64,000 nt of DNA from Bartonella bacilliformis Ver097. Lineage in GTDB: Bacteria; Pseudomonadota; Alphaproteobacteria; Rhizobiales; Rhizobiaceae. Positions 61,336 to 64,000 of the stretch are shown one piece after another. The stretch covers positions 1 through 64,000 of the forward strand of contig NZ_KL503803.1 of NCBI RefSeq assembly GCF_000709795.1, written 5' to 3'. A model generated the notes under the pieces. It was given only the letters and a program-made list of their open reading frames with translations. It made no database searches and was not told the DNA's origin. Both the position numbers and the translations under genes were made by a program. Position 1 is the first letter of the stretch; each line of letters starts with the position of its first letter.

Positions 61336-63045
61336 TTAATGAGATGGTTCATTTTTTATAGTTAGATTCACTTTTCTAAGAACAGCTGGTAAATTATTTT
61401 GTAAGGCCGTTTGAAGATCATCTACTGTGAGTCCTTTGTTATCTTTTGCTGTTATTTGAATTTTTAATGTTTGCGGATTTTTAGCAAAATCACCAAGGGC
61501 TTGTGCAATATTTTCTACGTCACTATGATTTTTTAGTAATATTTTGGGGCTTTGGGTTATGATGAGATAAAAATCATCATAAAGCTCTTCTTTGAGATCA
61601 TATTTGTCATCATCAAGATTTTGCGCAAGGTAAGAAAAAAGCTTATCAATGAATCCAAAATCCGTATAACGCATATCAATTTCGGTGACACCAAGATTTT
61701 GAGAAGCAGCAATGATTTTTTCTTTTTCACCGGAAAAAAGCGTTTTATCTACATCAACAATTTTAGCTGATACTTCTCCAAAACCAATGTTTTTGATGTT
61801 AAAGGATATTCCATTTAAAAGAAGCTCATGATTTTTTTCATCGTAAAAAACATTAACTTTTCCTGAAATATCAAGGTATTCAAAACCCATATCTTGGAGA
61901 AAACTTAAGTTTTTTTGTTCCGGTTTTTTAGGTGAAATTAAGAGATCATTAAGAGAAATTAGAAAGCTTTCTGGTATAGGTTGTTGCCATTGGTTTGACT
62001 TTATTTGGAACGATTTAAGTGTTGTTATTAGCTGCGGTAAGTCAATATCTACTTTATTTATTTGAGCATTGATCGAAGTGATAGCTGAAATACTTGTTCT
62101 GAGAATGGCATTTTGTGCTTCTTTTTGAGCTGCCTGATTTTTCATTTTTTTCGCGTTCAGGTAGGCTTTGATAAGTTTCTCAGGTGTTTCTTCAAGAGGT
62201 TTCATTTTTAGGTCAGATATTTTGAGTTCACCAAGAGAAAAAGAAGCATTTTTTTCTTTTCCTTTAAAGATATCGATCATTATATCTTTGAGTGCAATAG
62301 AACCAATAACGGTTTTGCTTTGATCATCAGGATTATTTTTACCGGAGATAATTGAGTAGAGATAACTGACATCGATATCATAGGCTTGTATTTTATTGTT
62401 TTGGGTGCTCAGATGTATCTGTTTTGTACTATCAAAAGAAGTTGGTGAAAAATCTGGATGGTTAAGATCAACTACATTTTTGATACTTATGGAGCGAATG
62501 TGACCATTTTTGAAACCAGAAAGCTGAAAATTCGCTATGTTAAATTTTGAAGTTGGTTTATTCGTATTTTCAGTAAAAATCAATATGTCTGAAGCGTTAA
62601 TAGATGAGATGTTTACACGCATAAGCGATTGCAAAATGCGGGATGTAATTGTGACATCTTTGTTTTTCAGGGATATATTACTAATAGAAATTTGGGGGAT
62701 TTGTAGATGAATATCATTGTATTTTAAATCAACATCATAAAGTGTAAAAGTGCCAGGAATAAAAGCGATAGGAGGGCGACCTGAAATAGCACCAACCTTA
62801 AGAGATACGTTTTCTGGGGTTGGTAAAGTGACATTGGTCAGATTAACTTTTCCTATAATACTGACTTCGGATTTTTCTGCATTGATGGAATGGCGAGCGA
62901 TCTCATTTTTTACAAAGCTATCGAGGTGGGGTTTTGCCATATAAAAAACACCGATAACTATGATGGCAAAAATTGTAACAAATCCAACAATACAGGTTAG
63001 CCAGTATTTATAGTTGTATTGATATTTATCATGAAAATTGACCAT
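61336..63045 (-). CDS. Membrane-anchored protein of unknown function, AsmA-like in character
   Basis: I do not recognise this 569-residue protein. It has a short positive N-terminus and one helix at about residues 15-33 (LTCIVGFVTIFAIIVIGVFY), so the rest is probably periplasmic. The remainder is a series of short alternating hydrophobic strands separated by polar turns (LTNVTLPTPENVSLKVGAIS; IPQISISNISLKNKDVTIT; VIGSIALKDIMIDIFKGK), a pattern like AsmA/TamB-type beta-rich lipid-transfer proteins. A charged helical patch lies near residue 300 (KAYLNAKKMKNQAAQKEAQN). It has no lipobox, cysteine pair or catalytic motif. It lies upstream of nhaA on the same strand with a 123-base gap. The AsmA comparison is structural impression only. 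Confidence 0.6.
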   Translation of the reverse strand: MVNFHDKYQYNYKYWLTCIVGFVTIFAIIVIGVFYMAKPHLDSFVKNEIARHSINAEKSEVSIIGKVNLTNVTLPTPENVSLKVGAISGRPPIAFIPGTFTLYDVDLKYNDIHLQIPQISISNISLKNKDVTITSRILQSLMRVNISSINASDILIFTENTNKPTSKFNIANFQLSGFKNGHIRSISIKNVVDLNHPDFSPTSFDSTKQIHLSTQNNKIQAYDIDVSYLYSIISGKNNPDDQSKTVIGSIALKDIMIDIFKGKEKNASFSLGELKISDLKMKPLEETPEKLIKAYLNAKKMKNQAAQKEAQNAILRTSISAITSINAQINKVDIDLPQLITTLKSFQIKSNQWQQPIPESFLISLNDLLISPKKPEQKNLSFLQDMGFEYLDISGKVNVFYDEKNHELLLNGISFNIKNIGFGEVSAKIVDVDKTLFSGEKEKIIAASQNLGVTEIDMRYTDFGFIDKLFSYLAQNLDDDKYDLKEELYDDFYLIITQSPKILLKNHSDVENIAQALGDFAKNPQTLKIQITAKDNKGLTVDDLQTALQNNLPAVLRKVNLTIKNEPSH

Positions 63046-63554
63046 TATTTTTCTTTCGATGTTATAACTACATGTGTAGAGTAAGATAAGTTTCTTTTAA
63101 AAAACTATAGAGGCTTAGATATGGCACGCAAATGAGATATTTGTCTGTCTCCTTTTGCAGGTAGAATAACTACATTTTTTGCAACAAATTTCTATCAACT
63201 GTTACCAATCTTTTCTAGTTTCTGTATGTACAAAAAAATATAATAACAGAAAAAATTATACTGACCATAATCTTAATTATTTGCTATATAAGCTCATTAT
63301 CTGGAGAGCTATCATATCTTCAATGATTGACAGAGAGTTGTGTATCTTTTTATGGAGTAAGATACTAAAATTGCATATTTATCGAGAGATTATGTAAAGG
63401 TTTTAAATGAGCGTTATTGTAAAAAGTCCGTATATGAGGATATATGTTGATTTTGAGTTAATTTACTAATTTTAGGATTTTAATTTATTAAGGATATCAT
63501 TTTAATCTATTATGCGTAAAATGCAGAAGTTAAACTTTTTCCAAGGTAAGATAT
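63046..63554. other. Divergent spacer before the YfgM-like gene
   Basis: About 510 bases of AT-rich DNA separate divergent genes, so promoters for both are expected. An open frame at 63179-63397 has no family likeness. I find no tRNA, hairpin terminator or repeat. Confidence 0.45.
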
Positions 63555-64000
63555 ATGTCGTACGATAGTTTTATTCATGAAGTCAATGAAGAGTTTCGTC
63601 AGGAGAAGGTCTATGCTTTTTTGAAACGTTACGGTTTTTTGGTTATTGTTGCAGCTATCATTTTTATATTAGCGATAGTTGGTTATCAAATTTACAGCCA
63701 TAAGAAAATGAATGAGGCTAGAAATATTGGTGATACATTTATAAAAAGTCTTAGTTTAGCGGACTCACATGATTTTGATCAGGCGATGAATCAGTTAAAG
63801 CTTGTTAAAGCATCTAATTTTGCAGGTTATCCTTTTCTTGCTCGTTTGCGTGAAGCTTCTTTATTAAGTGAACAAGGTGATGCTGTTCGAGCAGTAGAAA
63901 TGTTTGACACGGTTGCATTTGATGAAAAGGCACCGCAGATTTTGCAGAAAGTAGCAAAAATTCGGGCAGCTTATATTTTGGTTGATATAGGCACATTGGA
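63555..64000 (+). CDS. YfgM-like tetratricopeptide membrane protein, 5' part only
   Basis: The gene runs off the right edge, and 148 codons are visible. The start SYDSFIHEVNEEFRQEKVYA precedes one transmembrane helix (YGFLVIVAAIIFILAIVGYQ), then a periplasmic helical region beginning TPR-like repeats (SNFAGYPFLARLREASLLSE; GDAVRAVEMFD). This is the layout of the YfgM/TPR_21 family. In E. coli YfgM is an ancillary subunit of the SecYEG translocon that works with PpiD in periplasmic folding. In rhizobia the gene often precedes the GTPase gene der, which would lie beyond the window. Confidence 0.8.
   Translation, partial: MSYDSFIHEVNEEFRQEKVYAFLKRYGFLVIVAAIIFILAIVGYQIYSHKKMNEARNIGDTFIKSLSLADSHDFDQAMNQLKLVKASNFAGYPFLARLREASLLSEQGDAVRAVEMFDTVAFDEKAPQILQKVAKIRAAYILVDIGTL

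Noticed and set aside
63179-63397. 72-codon frame in the last spacer
   Set aside because: It has no ribosome-binding site, biased AT-rich codon content and no similarity to any family I know.

Overview
The window reads as chromosome of an alphaproteobacterium of the order Rhizobiales (Hyphomicrobiales), almost certainly the genus Bartonella. The support is an AT-rich sequence, an ialA(rppH)-ialB invasion-associated pair plus a second IalB-family gene cut by the left edge, a homologue of the Brucella lipoprotein Omp10, and rhizobial gene neighbourhoods (obgE-proB-proA-nadD-rsfS-rlmH-envC-ctpA-rppH; secA / parvulin / argJ / mutT; methyltransferase / comF / grxC / ubiG / lysC). I cannot name the species. 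I see no phage, insertion sequence, CRISPR array, rRNA or tRNA gene. This is core chromosome with the large AT-rich spacers and gene remnants expected of a reduced, host-restricted genome.

Layout. 1-7 kb: IalB-family end, a frameshifted ppx remnant, rlmE, then obgE-proB-proA-nadD and rsfS-rlmH (ribosome assembly, proline and NAD synthesis). 7-11.8 kb: envC-like and ctpA with overlapping ends (cell separation and envelope proteolysis), a strong hairpin, rppH/ialA, ialB, yggT and a DUF167 gene. 11.8-16 kb, minus strand: ppa, typA, mgtE. 16-24 kb: an M3 peptidase, a MltB-type transglycosylase (minus), galU-kdsD, omp10 (minus), and a regulator built like an NtrC-family activator but with its signalling and ATPase motifs eroded. 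24-32 kb: phospholipase-D-like protein, guaB, a universal stress protein, an RsmB-type methyltransferase and guaA; the two guanine-nucleotide genes flank the latter two.

32-41 kb: a glycerophosphodiesterase converges on a ugpBAEC operon, so glycerophosphodiesters could be hydrolysed and the glycerol-3-phosphate imported by neighbouring genes. A znu-type metal ABC operon with a Zur-like palindrome follows. 41-45 kb: nrdHIEF (class Ib ribonucleotide reductase) behind a 0.5-kb leader that carries a good NrdR-box match, a 21-codon ORF with a near-perfect Shine-Dalgarno, and a terminator-like hairpin. 45-50 kb, minus: secA-fur/mur and prfA-prmC. 50-64 kb: parvulin, argJ, mutT, a cystine symporter, a methyltransferase, comF, grxC, ubiG, lysC, nhaA, a large membrane-anchored protein of unknown function, and the start of a YfgM-like protein.

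The points most worth following are the nrd leader, the degenerate response regulator, the decayed ppx, the Zur-like and Pho-like sites, and the unknown 569-residue envelope protein. Nothing in the window is clearly a new multigene system. Start codons were chosen from Shine-Dalgarno position and family N-termini, and alternatives are given where they matter.
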